Source: Halorubrum lacusprofundi ATCC 49239
GTDB taxonomy: Archaea > Halobacteriota > Halobacteria > Halobacteriales > Haloferacaceae
Length of the DNA: 64,000 nucleotides
Direction of reading: 5' to 3'
Assembly (NCBI RefSeq): GCF_000022205.1
Contig: NC_012029.1
Span: 2,294,001 to 2,358,000 of the forward strand
The notes under the pieces are model-generated. The model saw only the letters and a list, made by a program, of their open reading frames with translations. It had not been told where the DNA came from and did no database searches. A program made the position numbers and the translations under genes. Below are positions 7,711 through 17,510 of this stretch, piece after piece. Each line of letters opens with the position of its first letter. Position 1 is the first letter of the stretch.

Positions 7711-10413
7711 ATGGTGTTGCACAATCGAGACGTGCGGACAGACGTGCGCGAGCTCGGCGCGCTCGTGGGAGACGTCCTCTCCGCACAGACCTCCACCGAG
7801 GCGTACGAGACGGTCGAGGACCTCCGACACGCGGCGATCGACTACCGACGCGGTGACGCGGCGAGCCGGGATATCCTTCGCGAGTCCGTCGAGGAGCTGT
7901 CGACGACCCGAGAGGAGATCGTCGCTCGCGCGTTCACGACGTATTTCGAGCTTATCAACCTCGCCGAGGAACGCGAACGGGTCCGCGCAATCCGAAATGC
8001 GGACGAGAACGGATCCCTTCACGACTCCTTCGATGCCACAATCGCCGAGTTCGCGGAGGCCGACGTCGGGCCCGACGAGCTCCGGGAACTGTTAGCGGAC
8101 GTACTCATCGAGCCGACGTTCACCGCCCACCCCACCGAGGCCCGGCAAGCCACCGTGAAGGCGAAGCTCCGATCGATTGCCAACCACCTCGAAGCGCTCG
8201 ACGAGCGCAACCTCACCGAGCGCGAGCGGAACGCGATCTGGCGCGACATCACCGCCGAGGTGACCAGCCTCTGGAGCACCCGACAGGTGCGCCAGCGGAG
8301 CCCGGAGCCCGAAGACGAGGCACGAAACGTTCAGTGGTACCTCGAAAACACTCTCTTCGATGTCGTGGGCGACGCCTACGAGGAGTTCGAGGAGACCATC
8401 TCGAAGGAGTACGACGACGTGGACTGCCCCAAGCTCTTCGAGTTCCGCTCGTGGGCGGGCTCCGACCGCGACGGCAACCCGTTCGTCACGCCGGAGGTCA
8501 CCGACGAGACGCTGGCGCGCCAGCGCGAGGTCGCCGTCGAGAAGTACCGCGACCGCTGCAAGCGGCTCTCGGCCGTGTTGAGTCAGGACGGCGAGCGATA
8601 CGCGGTCGACGACCGGCTCGCCGAGTCGCTGGCGGCCGACGTCGAACGGTTCCCGACGGTCGTCGAGGAGGCGCGCGAGCGCTACCCCGACGAGCCGTAC
8701 CGTCAGAAGCTCCGCCTGATGCGCGAGCGGCTCGACCGCGTCGACGACGTGCGCCCCGGCGAGTACCCTGACGGCGACGCGTTTCTCGCGGATCTCGACG
8801 TTATCGCCGATTCGCTGGCGACCGACGGCCAAGACGCGGTCCGCGAGTCCTTCGTCGAGCCGCTCCGGCGGCAGGTCGACACGTTCGGGCTCACGCTCGC
8901 GTCGCTAGACCTCCGCGACCACCGCGAGAAACACACCGAAACGGTCGCCGAGACGGTCGCCGTCGAAGGCGTCGACTACCGAGAAATGGACGAGGACGCC
9001 CGTCAGGAGTTCCTCACCGAGGCGATCTTACAGGACGACCCGGTCGTCGACGCCGACGAGCCCGGCGACGTCTCCGAGACCACCGAGCGCGTGCTTCGCC
9101 GGTTCCAGGAGTTCGCCGAGTGGCAGGACGAGTACGGCCCGCAGGCGATCGACACCTACTGCATCTCGATGACGGAAGAGCCGAGCCACGTGCTCGAAGT
9201 GCTCTTCTTGGCCGATCAGGTCGGCGTCGTCTCGTTGCCGGACCACTGCGGGCTCGACGTCGTCCCCCTGTTAGAGACCGAATCCGCGCTCAACGGCGCC
9301 GAGCGCATCCTCGGGGAGCTGTTCGACAACGAGGCGTACGCGACCGCTCTGGAGGTCCGCGGCGAGATTCAGGAGGTGATGCTCGGCTATTCCGACTCCA
9401 ACAAGGAGAACGGGTTCCTCGCCGCGAACTGGGACCTCTACGAGAACCAGCGTCAGATCGCGCGGTTCTGCCGCGAGGAGGATGTCACCCTCCGGCTGTT
9501 CCACGGGCGCGGCGGCTCCATCTCGCGGGGCGGCGGCCCGATGAACGAGGCCCTGCTTGCGCTCCCCAACGAGACCGTCACGGGGCAGGTGAAGTTCACC
9601 GAACAGGGCGAAGCGATCGCCGAGAAGTACGCCAACCGCCGAATCGCCGAGCGCGAGCTCGAACAGATGCTCGACGCGCAGATCCGCGCGCGTCAGGAGG
9701 CCACTGAGGAGCCCACCGAGGACGTGCCCGACAGCTGGGTCGACGCGATGGAGACGATGGCGCCTGCCGCCCGCGAGACGTACCGCGATCTCTTAAACAC
9801 CGACGGGTTCGTCTCCTACTTCGGGCAGGCGACGCCCATCTCGGTCGTCGAGAACCTCAACCTCGGCTCGCGGCCCGCCTCGCGTTCCGGCGAGCGCACC
9901 GTCGAGGACCTGCGGGCGATTCCGTGGGTGTTCTCGTGGACGCAGACCCGGCTCATCCTCCCGGGCTGGTACTCGCTCGCATCCGGAATCGACGCCTACC
10001 TTGACGAGGTCGGCGAGGAGGAGGGCTTCGAGACGCTCCAAGAGATGTACGCGGAGTGGCCGTTCTTCCGCACGACGCTTAACAACGCGGCGCTCGCCCT
10101 CGCTCGCACCGAACCGGAGATTGCCGCCGAGTACGCCGACCTCGCGGACGACGACCTCCGCGAGCGCTTCTTCCCCGAACTGATCGGCGAGTACGAGCGT
10201 GGGCGCGAGCTCGTCTTGGAGATCAGCGGCCGCGACGAGTTGATCCGTCGCGAGTGGCTCGCCGAGAGCCTCGATCGGCGGAATCCCTACGTCGATCCGT
10301 TGAACCTGCTGCAGGCGAACCTGCTCGGGCGGACCCACCGCACCGAAGAGGAGGAGCGAACGCTCCGACTCACCGTCAACGGCATCGCCGCCGGGATGAA
10401 GAACACGGGGTAG
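7711..10413 (+). CDS. ppc: Phosphoenolpyruvate carboxylase
   Basis: 900 residues, bacterial-type PEPC, which makes oxaloacetate from PEP and bicarbonate to refill the citric acid cycle. All hallmark segments are intact: TFTAHPTEARQ with the catalytic His near 140, GSDRDGNPFVT, MLGYSDSNKENGFLAANW near 557, the mobile loop FHGRGGSISRGGGP near 597, ILPGWYSLA, and the C-terminal RNPYVDPLNLLQANLL followed by the usual short tail. TATA-like ttttaacc at 7679-7686 is about 27 nt from the ATG, indicating a leaderless start. Monocistronic, divergent from the Rieske gene. Confidence 0.97.
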   Translation: MVLHNRDVRTDVRELGALVGDVLSAQTSTEAYETVEDLRHAAIDYRRGDAASRDILRESVEELSTTREEIVARAFTTYFELINLAEERERVRAIRNADENGSLHDSFDATIAEFAEADVGPDELRELLADVLIEPTFTAHPTEARQATVKAKLRSIANHLEALDERNLTERERNAIWRDITAEVTSLWSTRQVRQRSPEPEDEARNVQWYLENTLFDVVGDAYEEFEETISKEYDDVDCPKLFEFRSWAGSDRDGNPFVTPEVTDETLARQREVAVEKYRDRCKRLSAVLSQDGERYAVDDRLAESLAADVERFPTVVEEARERYPDEPYRQKLRLMRERLDRVDDVRPGEYPDGDAFLADLDVIADSLATDGQDAVRESFVEPLRRQVDTFGLTLASLDLRDHREKHTETVAETVAVEGVDYREMDEDARQEFLTEAILQDDPVVDADEPGDVSETTERVLRRFQEFAEWQDEYGPQAIDTYCISMTEEPSHVLEVLFLADQVGVVSLPDHCGLDVVPLLETESALNGAERILGELFDNEAYATALEVRGEIQEVMLGYSDSNKENGFLAANWDLYENQRQIARFCREEDVTLRLFHGRGGSISRGGGPMNEALLALPNETVTGQVKFTEQGEAIAEKYANRRIAERELEQMLDAQIRARQEATEEPTEDVPDSWVDAMETMAPAARETYRDLLNTDGFVSYFGQATPISVVENLNLGSRPASRSGERTVEDLRAIPWVFSWTQTRLILPGWYSLASGIDAYLDEVGEEEGFETLQEMYAEWPFFRTTLNNAALALARTEPEIAAEYADLADDDLRERFFPELIGEYERGRELVLEISGRDELIRREWLAESLDRRNPYVDPLNLLQANLLGRTHRTEEEERTLRLTVNGIAAGMKNTG

Positions 10414-10788
10414 CTCGCCCAACGACCCGCTCGCCCACCGGCCCGCTCGCTGCCGGCCGCTCGACGCTGGTCCGAGCGACGTTCCGTCCCTCCATCATTT
10501 TTCTCGATTACACTCAGATAGCCGACGCGCCGGCGATCCGATCGCGCCGGCGCCGGCGGCCTGTCGCTCAACAGCGAGAGATCCAGAAGGTAGGCATGTG
10601 ACCAAATAATCGGTTGAACCGAGGTTTCTTTCGACTTGTTTATTCTCTACGAAAAGGTCCCATCGTGGTCGAACGGAAATTCAGTAGGCTGAGCGACTGT
10701 CACTACTCGATAGCACGAGAAATATCTTATATAATGGCATTTATTTTGATGGTAATTAGAGTGGAGGGTGACTGAGAAGTGCAGTCGG
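10414..10788. other. Intergenic region between convergent ppc and lipoprotein genes
   Basis: 375 nt without a credible gene. It holds a T-run (10498-10502) suitable as a ppc terminator and a GC-rich imperfect hairpin at about 10528-10553. After about 10600 the composition drops sharply to AT-rich, continuing into the lipoprotein gene. Confidence 0.5.
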
Positions 10789-11355
10789 TTACTCTTTAAC
10801 AGTGAATTGAACTGCAACCGCCTTGCCACTCTGTTCGTCACTCCCGTTCATCCAGAAATATACAAATCGGTACTTTCCCGGTACAATATCAGAGCAGATA
10901 TGGTGCCCTTCAGTAGACAGTCCTTCCCGTGTTACCGAAAATGACCATTTGAATCCTCCTCCCGGTTCATGCACGACGGCGTTTGCGTCGTACCCGTGAC
11001 TTTCGTCTACGTAGAAGAGGTGTTTCCACGCTCCATCAATCCTCTTCTGGATAGCAAAGAGTTCCTTGTTTGGGGTAGTTTGCACTTGATTCGTTGTATT
11101 TTCCAGCCGGAAAGTGAGTCTTCCCCCGAGAGAGACAGTCTCTGGGGAGGCGGTAAGTTCGAATCCGTGAGCGGTTCCATGCCGAACGTTATAGTCTTCC
11201 TCGAAATTAATCGCAAGTGGTTGGAGGTTATCACTACATCCCGAATCAGACGGCTCTTGTGTTGAGGGTGTAGTATTCGACTCACCAAGGGCAGTACAGC
11301 CTGCGAGTGCAGTGACGCTCGCTCCAATAGTACCAAGGTAGGTACGGCGATTCAT
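10789..11355 (-). CDS. Putative lipoprotein, AT-rich gene
   Basis: 188 residues. The N-terminus has an RR pair, a hydrophobic stretch and lipobox LAGC (Cys20), so it is likely a Tat- or Sec-exported lipid-anchored protein outside the cell. The mature part is a beta-rich domain of about 150 residues (SLGGRLTFRLEN..; GKYRFVYFW) that resembles immunoglobulin-like extracellular domains; no enzyme motif is seen. TATA-like catttatg at 11377-11384 is about 25 nt from the start. Codon use and base composition are clearly more AT-rich than every neighbouring gene, which suggests acquisition by transfer. Confidence 0.75.
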   Translation of the reverse strand: MNRRTYLGTIGASVTALAGCTALGESNTTPSTQEPSDSGCSDNLQPLAINFEEDYNVRHGTAHGFELTASPETVSLGGRLTFRLENTTNQVQTTPNKELFAIQKRIDGAWKHLFYVDESHGYDANAVVHEPGGGFKWSFSVTREGLSTEGHHICSDIVPGKYRFVYFWMNGSDEQSGKAVAVQFTVKE

Positions 11356-11644
11356 GTAAATAAATTGTTACTCGATGCATAAATGCTTTCAGTAAGAACA
11401 AAGGGCCGTTTGACTGATTCATCCCTCAGAGAATCAAGCGATTATTTCTGACGTGCCTGCCTTCAGGAGATAGGTTCTATATAGCATCATCCGGTATACG
11501 TCGGCGAACGCGGGACGATCGTCACCGAGCGCGACACAAGAGAAGAGCCGCTGGACAGGCGATTATCGGCGGAATTGGCGGAACGAAACTCCGAGAGCCG
11601 CGGCTCTGGAGCGAGCGATAACGTGGAAAAGACGAATCAGCGGT

Positions 11645-12100
11645 CTACGCGTAGCGTTCGAGTTCCGGCCGGTCGAGGTCCTCGAAGACGTCGGCGGCGA
11701 CCTCGGAGAGGAAGGCCTCGCCGTCGTCGGAAATCCGGCGACCCTCGCCGGCGGCGGTCGTCACGAGCCCGTCCTCTTCGAGGGCCTGCAGCGACGCGCG
11801 GATGAGCTTGCGGGAGCCGCCCTCGTGCTCGCCGGGGCGGACGGAGTAGCGGTTCGAACCGCGCTTCTTCGAGCCGTACTCGGTCGCGAGCCGCTCGATG
11901 CCGATCGGCTCGTTCTGGGCGACCTTTCGGAGGAGACTGGCGGAGCGCACGTACCAGAAGTCCTCCTGTTCCGGCGGGAGCTCCTTGCCGGCGCCGCTCT
12001 TGGCGAATTCGACCCAGTCGGGCTCGTCGATCCGGTCTTCGAGTCGTGCGGCGACTTCCTCGATGAGGGCGTCGGCCGGCACGTCGTAGATGGTTACCAT
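11645..12100 (-). CDS. rps19e: 30S ribosomal protein S19e
   Basis: 151 residues, normal for archaeal S19e. Recognisable stretches are MVTIYDVPADALI, the conserved WYVRSASLLRKV, the basic YGSKKRGSNRYSVRPGEH and SRKLIRASLQALEEDGLV. It is a component of the small ribosomal subunit head and has a winged-helix fold. The ATG at 12100 is the family start; a longer open frame upstream is not conserved. HMG-CoA synthase lies 133 nt upstream on the same strand. Confidence 0.96.
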   Translation of the reverse strand: MVTIYDVPADALIEEVAARLEDRIDEPDWVEFAKSGAGKELPPEQEDFWYVRSASLLRKVAQNEPIGIERLATEYGSKKRGSNRYSVRPGEHEGGSRKLIRASLQALEEDGLVTTAAGEGRRISDDGEAFLSEVAADVFEDLDRPELERYA

Positions 12101-12233
12101 TGAGGTGAATTTCAGCCTAACGTCGTTTAAACCCATCGTATTCGAGAAGCGTCGTGTGACCGGTTTTCACGGGTAGCGGAGCCACAGAAACAAGATCGCG
12201 AGGGCGATATCTCGCCGTCGACTCTCTGAGAAG

Positions 12234-13577
12234 CTACTCGACGTACTCGTACTTCCGCTCGTTCATCCGACCCCAGCCGGTGAAGACGAACTCCGCCTCC
12301 GGCTGCGTGAACTCCTCGATCTCGCGTTCCACGTCCATGTCGTACTCGTGCACGTCGTGGACATCCTCGTACTCCTCCCACGTGAGGTCGTAGCGGGCCG
12401 CGAGCCGGTCGTCGATGTCGAGCTCCTCGATCTCCTCGCGCCAGCCTTCACGGACCGTCTCCGCGTGTATCTCTGCCTGTGCGCCGGAGCCGTAGGAGGC
12501 GACGAGCAGCGTGTCGCCGACGAATGAGCGGTCGCGGGTTAGGGCGTCTCGCAGCGCGCTGATCCGCGCGATGTGGACCGAGCTGGTGTACCAGTTGCCG
12601 ACCTCTCGCGAGAGGCCAAGCGTCGGCTCCACGACGGTGTCGTACCACGTCTGGTACTGCTCGGTGGTTTTCAGCTTGTCCATGTAGTCGCGAATGGCCT
12701 CCTCGTAGGCCTCGCGGTCGACGAAGTCGGCCTCCCGTGGCTGCCGGCCGATCTCGCCGGCGAGCGCGTCTTCGTACTCCGTATCGCGGATGACGTGGCG
12801 GTACGCCAGAAGCGCCGCCTTTCGGACCATACCGGGGAACGGCGTGTGGAACGGGGCGTACACGAAGTCGTCGAGTTCAATGTCATCGGTGACCGACTCG
12901 TAGTCTTCTAAGGCCTCTCGCATCCGGGAGAGGTACACCTGCACCGAGCGTTTGCCGTCGACGCTGGGGAACTGCTGATTCGGCTTTAGAAAGTCCGTCT
13001 CGTCTTTCGAGCCGTATCCCTGTTCCGTCGAGAGCGCGACGATCGAGGGGTCCTCGTCGATCAGCATCGCGACGGCGCCGGCGCCCTGTGTCGCCTCGCC
13101 GGGGTCGCCGCGGGCGTACAGCGCGGTGTCGGTCGTGATGACGATCGCCGGGCGGTCGCGGTTCCGTCCGGCGCGGATCCAGTTGTAGGCGTCGTCGATC
13201 GCCTGCGTGCCGGCCAGACACGCGAACTTGCGCTCGCCCTTGTTGGCGTGGGTGAAGTCGCCGTCGTACACCTGTTCGAGACAGCCGGCGATGTACGTCG
13301 ACACCGGCTTGGAGTGGTCGAACGCCGACTCGGTGGCGACGTCGATCCGGCCGATGTCCTCCGGCTTCAACCCCTTCCGGTCCATCAGCCCCTTCGCCGC
13401 GTTCGCGCCCATCGTGACGATGTCCTCGTACACGTCCGGGAACGAGGAGTTGTTGAGTCCGAGCCCCTTCGTGTATTTCTCCGGGTCGTCGCCCTTCTCC
13501 GGCGCGAACGTGCCCGGCAAGTCGAGCTTGAGCTTTCCGGTCCAGATCTCGACGGCGTCGATGCCGACTTCAGTCAT
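12234..13577 (-). CDS. hmgB: Hydroxymethylglutaryl-CoA synthase
   Basis: 447 residues. It condenses acetyl-CoA and acetoacetyl-CoA to HMG-CoA, the second step of the mevalonate pathway feeding archaeal isoprenoid lipids and carotenoids. The thiolase-like fold shows the catalytic Cys120 in KFACLAGTQA, the catalytic acid in DVATESAFDHSK (Glu83), and the downstream FHTPFPGMVRKAA with the active-site His. The family architecture is closer to the eukaryotic/bacterial-type synthase than to the short archaeal type. Intact and monocistronic. Confidence 0.95.
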   Translation of the reverse strand: MTEVGIDAVEIWTGKLKLDLPGTFAPEKGDDPEKYTKGLGLNNSSFPDVYEDIVTMGANAAKGLMDRKGLKPEDIGRIDVATESAFDHSKPVSTYIAGCLEQVYDGDFTHANKGERKFACLAGTQAIDDAYNWIRAGRNRDRPAIVITTDTALYARGDPGEATQGAGAVAMLIDEDPSIVALSTEQGYGSKDETDFLKPNQQFPSVDGKRSVQVYLSRMREALEDYESVTDDIELDDFVYAPFHTPFPGMVRKAALLAYRHVIRDTEYEDALAGEIGRQPREADFVDREAYEEAIRDYMDKLKTTEQYQTWYDTVVEPTLGLSREVGNWYTSSVHIARISALRDALTRDRSFVGDTLLVASYGSGAQAEIHAETVREGWREEIEELDIDDRLAARYDLTWEEYEDVHDVHEYDMDVEREIEEFTQPEAEFVFTGWGRMNERKYEYVE

Positions 13578-13639
13578 GAACGGTTCTTCAGACGGCCAGC
13601 ATATGGCTTTGTCGATGGTCGGTTACGTCGATCGTGGAA

Positions 13640-15223
13640 CTATTCGCCGGCGGACTCGATCGTCGGATCCGGATCGAAGGCCGCACCGGTCGCGGTGACG
13701 GTCCCGCCGTCGCTCGCGATCCGGATCGTTCCGTCACCGGAGCCGAACAGCGCTTGGCCGGTCGCGTCGAAGGCCCCTTGGATCACGTCCACGTCGCCCT
13801 CGGCGGAAATGTCGATATCGCCGGCTGACGCCCCGAAGAGCGCCCGTGCGGCGGTCGTCACGCTGACACCCCGCGCGTCGATTCGACCGTCGGACCGGAC
13901 CGTCACGTCGCCCGTCGACGAGCCGAATAACCATTCGCTTGACGTGTCGAGCGTCGACCCTTCGCCGAGTGACACGCCGTCTTCGCCGACCAGTTCGATC
14001 GCGGTCGCGGAGAGGGTCACGTCCTCCTCGACTGCGATGCGGTCGGCGTCGACCGCCACCGATCCGGCGACTCTCGCGTCGTCGAACACGACGAATCGAC
14101 CGTTAAGGTCGTTCAAGAACGCCATCTCAGCCGCTGTGAACGTCTCGTCCGCCGAGCCGTCCCCGTCGCGATCGAGGTACGCGACCGCGTCGGTCTCGGC
14201 GTCCAGCACCCTGACGGTCGTCGTCGCCGTGTCGGTCTCGCTCGCGGCCGCGAGTTCGACCTCGCCGACATCGGTCGGAAGCGTCTGCCACGCCAGCGAT
14301 ATCTGACGGCTCTCGCCGCCAGCGAGGGTGATCGTCTCCTCGTCGACGACGGCGCCGGCCGCGGAGAGATCGATCGTTTGCGTCCCCCCCTCATCACCGA
14401 TGTTCTCGACGGTCGCATTCACGACGACCGGTTCTCCCGCGTCGACCCGAGTGTCGACATCGTCGATCGTCACCGCGAACTCGGCGGGTGCGAGGGGATC
14501 GAGTTCGAAGTTCTCGGTTACCGTCTTGTTGGCCTCGACGGTGACGGGTCTAGTCACCGAAATGAACCCGACGGCCATCACGGTGACCTCGTACTCTCCC
14601 GGTTTGAGGGCCTCGAACTGATAGGCCCCGTCCGCAGTTGTGGTCGCCTCAGCGACGCGGCCAGCTTCCTCGGCGGTGACGGTCGCACCGGTGACGGGTG
14701 TGACGGAGCGCCGGAGCCCGAACGTAGCGCCCGAGGCGGCCGAGGTGATCGGGTCTGCACCGACGACCGTCCCCTCGATGACACCCGTTTCGACGGTCGG
14801 AGCCGGTTCCGGCGCGAGCGAAGCCCGCTCGAGCACCGTGCCAGACGGTTGGTGGACGAGCAGGAGATCGTTCGAGGCGTTCGCGACGAGCGCGTCCGAG
14901 AAGGTGCGGCGGTCGCCGGGGGCGAACTCTCCCGAGGGCGGAGCGAACGCGATCCGAGTACGGTTCTCGCCGGCCTTGATGATCACCGTGAGATCGCTAT
15001 TCGAGACAGCGTCGCCGCCGAGGTGGCTGACATCGAGATCGGACCTATCAGCCGTCATATCGGCGGAAACGACGATCTCATCTCCGTCAGAAGCCACGTC
15101 ACTGACGAGGGCCGCCCCGACCGCGCCGGCGGCTATGACGAAGACGCCGAGTAGCAGCACCGTCCCGACCGTCTCCGACTGAGCGCGGGCGCTGGTGGGA
15201 CGAGACATGAGAGAATCAGTCAT
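13640..15223 (-). CDS. Pilin-like surface protein with CARDB-like domain and C-terminal repeats
   Basis: 527 residues. A short leader, then SARAQSETVGTVLLLGVFVI: the polar residue pair followed by a glutamate five residues into a hydrophobic helix, as in haloarchaeal type IV pilin-like proteins cleaved by PibD. Next come a carboxypeptidase-regulatory-like beta domain (YQFEALKPGEYEVTVMAVGF, about 195-245), a CARDB-like domain (VVVNATVENIGDEGGTQ, about 260-330) and a DRDGDGSADETF calcium-loop-like segment. The end is three imperfect repeats of about 29 residues beginning LFGS/LFGA (about 430-515), likely a small beta-solenoid. Probably a pilus- or surface-associated adhesin. TATA-like sequence near 15245 supports the first ATG. 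Confidence 0.75.
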   Translation of the reverse strand: MTDSLMSRPTSARAQSETVGTVLLLGVFVIAAGAVGAALVSDVASDGDEIVVSADMTADRSDLDVSHLGGDAVSNSDLTVIIKAGENRTRIAFAPPSGEFAPGDRRTFSDALVANASNDLLLVHQPSGTVLERASLAPEPAPTVETGVIEGTVVGADPITSAASGATFGLRRSVTPVTGATVTAEEAGRVAEATTTADGAYQFEALKPGEYEVTVMAVGFISVTRPVTVEANKTVTENFELDPLAPAEFAVTIDDVDTRVDAGEPVVVNATVENIGDEGGTQTIDLSAAGAVVDEETITLAGGESRQISLAWQTLPTDVGEVELAAASETDTATTTVRVLDAETDAVAYLDRDGDGSADETFTAAEMAFLNDLNGRFVVFDDARVAGSVAVDADRIAVEEDVTLSATAIELVGEDGVSLGEGSTLDTSSEWLFGSSTGDVTVRSDGRIDARGVSVTTAARALFGASAGDIDISAEGDVDVIQGAFDATGQALFGSGDGTIRIASDGGTVTATGAAFDPDPTIESAGE

Positions 15224-15312
15224 CTTGACGGAGAGCGACGCGGTATTTCAATACCCCGCTACGACTATCGAGGGCGATAATTCCGTGAGAGACTCAAACT
15301 GACCGTCAAAAG

Positions 15313-17034
15313 TTAGGGATATGGAACCGTCTGCCGGTCCTGCTCGACCCCCGCTCCGTCGTAGAGGATGACGCGGACCTCGACGGCCTGGTTACCGCCC
15401 CCGATGGTTACGGTTTGTTGGCCATCGGAGGCATCGATGAGTCCGGTCTCATCCCGCATGTCCCCGTTGCTCCGGATCGACTGAACGTTCACCTGCGCGT
15501 CGGGGTCGTTGGTGTCGATTTCGAATGTGACATCGATGTCGTTACCTCCCGCGGACTGTAGATCGACACTCACAACGTCGTATATGGTCATCAAGGGAAC
15601 AATGTCGACGACAATCCGGTCCACGTCGTCACCGGAAGACGCGTACAAGTCAAACGAGTCGCCTGCCTGAGCATCGTTGGTACCGAACGAAACCGTCGTC
15701 CGACCGTCCGAATCGGTCACCGGCGGATTCGAGATGCTTGGCGGCCCGTTAACGGTGCCTCGCGGCGCGAAGGAGACATCGACCGCGGCACCGTCGATTC
15801 GTTCGCCTGATGTGCTGTCCGAGACGAGAATGTCAAGCGATTCGCTCGTCCCTTCCTCGATGGTGGCTGGATCTGACTCGTCCCATTCGACATCGAACGT
15901 CCGGTTTGTGGGGGCTCCGCCGCCACTTTCGGACACGTCGAAGACGACCGACTCGTAGGCCGGCCCCACGGTCCCGTTGATTGTGGCGGTGAGCGACCCC
16001 GTCCCTGTCGGCTCAAAAGCGGCTTGTCCGTCATCGTCAGTCGTCCGGTTCACACCGTCGAACGAGACTGTCGCGTCTGGAACCGGGTTGTTGTACCGGT
16101 CTCGGACCTCAACGAGAACCTGCTCGCCGAGCACGGCACTTTCGGAGTCAACAGGAACAATGTATGCCGGTTCGGTCGTTCCGGTGGTGTCGAGCGATAT
16201 CTCAGAAAGCCCTAGGCGGTACGGGTTCGACGGGTCAGAGCCGTTGGCCAGCGTGATCCGCACCGTCCCGTTGGCTTCGTCGGCGGCGGCGGTCGCGCCC
16301 GCCGGGAGTCGTTCCGTCCACCGGGTCGCGAGCGTGGCGGGATCCTCAACTGCCGTCGGGAGTTCAAGCGTGATCGATCCGTTATTGGGGACGATCGGGA
16401 CGGTAGTGTCGCTCGCCGAGACGGCCCGGACATCGACGCTCCGGCGTTCGACGCTGTTCTCAGAGACTGTTCCGGTAAGCGCGGTCAGTGAAACGCTCCC
16501 GTCTTCCGACAAGACGGTCTGCCCCGATCGGAGGAGGAGCGCGTCGTCGAACTCGGCAGCGACCACCGAGTGCTCGTAGGTGAGACGCGGGGCATCGCGG
16601 AACTCGTTGTAACCGGCATCATACTGGAGTGATCGCGTCTCGAATGTCGGGGTCGTGTTCCAGAATAGACCGACGTTCTCGTGAGTGGCATCGCCCCCAA
16701 TCGTCGCGTTCCGCACACGGAGCTCACCGGTCTCCTGAGTCGTGAGCGAGCCGGAGACGGGCGGGGGATTCACGAAGAACGTCCGAGAAGGATACCGCGT
16801 TCCCAACCGGATCTGCGTCGACCGCGTCGAAGCCGTGGCAGCGGCGTCGAGAACACCGTTTCGGAGATCTCCGAAGTGGTCTTCGACCTCCTGACTGTGT
16901 TCGAACTCGACATCCGCGTTCTCGGTGGGGACGACCTGTACCTGATAGATGCCCAACGCCAAGATGAGGAAGCCGAACAGGACCACCGTCCCGACCACGA
17001 CCGACTGGCCCCGACGGTCGCGACTGAATCGCAT
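15313..17034 (-). CDS. Pilin-like secreted protein with Ig-like domains
   Basis: 573 residues. N-terminus DRRGQSVVVGTVVLFGFLIL is a pilin-like membrane helix with a PibD-type processing region. It is followed by a helical stretch (VEFEHSQEVEDHFGDLRNGV) and then a long beta-rich ectodomain. Big-1/Ig-like repeats are visible: VLVEVRDRYNNPVPDATVSFDG near 310-330, and a second filler-type domain with TDSDGRTTVSFGTNDAQAG. Numerous N-glycosylation sequons are present. It lies 89 nt upstream of the second pilin-like gene on the same strand, so the two are likely expressed together. TATA-like ttttatac about 28 nt before the ATG supports a leaderless start. Confidence 0.75.
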   Translation of the reverse strand: MRFSRDRRGQSVVVGTVVLFGFLILALGIYQVQVVPTENADVEFEHSQEVEDHFGDLRNGVLDAAATASTRSTQIRLGTRYPSRTFFVNPPPVSGSLTTQETGELRVRNATIGGDATHENVGLFWNTTPTFETRSLQYDAGYNEFRDAPRLTYEHSVVAAEFDDALLLRSGQTVLSEDGSVSLTALTGTVSENSVERRSVDVRAVSASDTTVPIVPNNGSITLELPTAVEDPATLATRWTERLPAGATAAADEANGTVRITLANGSDPSNPYRLGLSEISLDTTGTTEPAYIVPVDSESAVLGEQVLVEVRDRYNNPVPDATVSFDGVNRTTDDDGQAAFEPTGTGSLTATINGTVGPAYESVVFDVSESGGGAPTNRTFDVEWDESDPATIEEGTSESLDILVSDSTSGERIDGAAVDVSFAPRGTVNGPPSISNPPVTDSDGRTTVSFGTNDAQAGDSFDLYASSGDDVDRIVVDIVPLMTIYDVVSVDLQSAGGNDIDVTFEIDTNDPDAQVNVQSIRSNGDMRDETGLIDASDGQQTVTIGGGNQAVEVRVILYDGAGVEQDRQTVPYP

Positions 17035-17134
17035 TACGAGATGTCGATGCCGGACGGGTATAAAATCCTCCGTCCGGTCTCTCAGTCGCGATAACCGCTC
17101 GGACGGGTGAAGACGACGTCGCGATTACTGAAGC

Positions 17135-17332
17135 TCAGTCGCCGTCGGTCCGCCGCGCCGTCAGCCACGCCGACGCGACGGAGACGGAGCCGGCGAACCC
17201 GCCGATCAACACGGCCTGCGTCCAGTTGAACCCGAGCAGCGTCCCGGCGACCGGCGTGACGAGGAGAAACGTGACCGCGAGTGCGCCGATCGACGAGGCG
17301 AGAGAAACGGAGGGTTCGTCGGAGTCGCTCAT
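17135..17332 (-). CDS. Small two-helix membrane protein
   Basis: 65 residues from ATG 17332, with an acidic N-terminus and two hydrophobic helices (about 10-31 and 37-58) and a basic-acidic tail. Function unknown. The frame remains open to 17449 but the extra N-terminal codons have no membrane or conserved feature, so the shorter start is preferred. Confidence 0.6.
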   Translation of the reverse strand: MSDSDEPSVSLASSIGALAVTFLLVTPVAGTLLGFNWTQAVLIGGFAGSVSVASAWLTARRTDGD

Positions 17333-17510
17333 GTCCGGATCTGGCGCGCGGGAGCGATAAACCGGCCGATCGGATGGCATCAGTGTGGTCGTCGAGGCGA
17401 TCGGGCCAATCGAACCCACCCAGAAATAAAGCTCATTTCGCGATATCAAATTGTCTTCGCGGGTTTCCTCCTACCAGAAGGCGGCGCCCGAAGATACGGA
17501 AGGACGCGAC

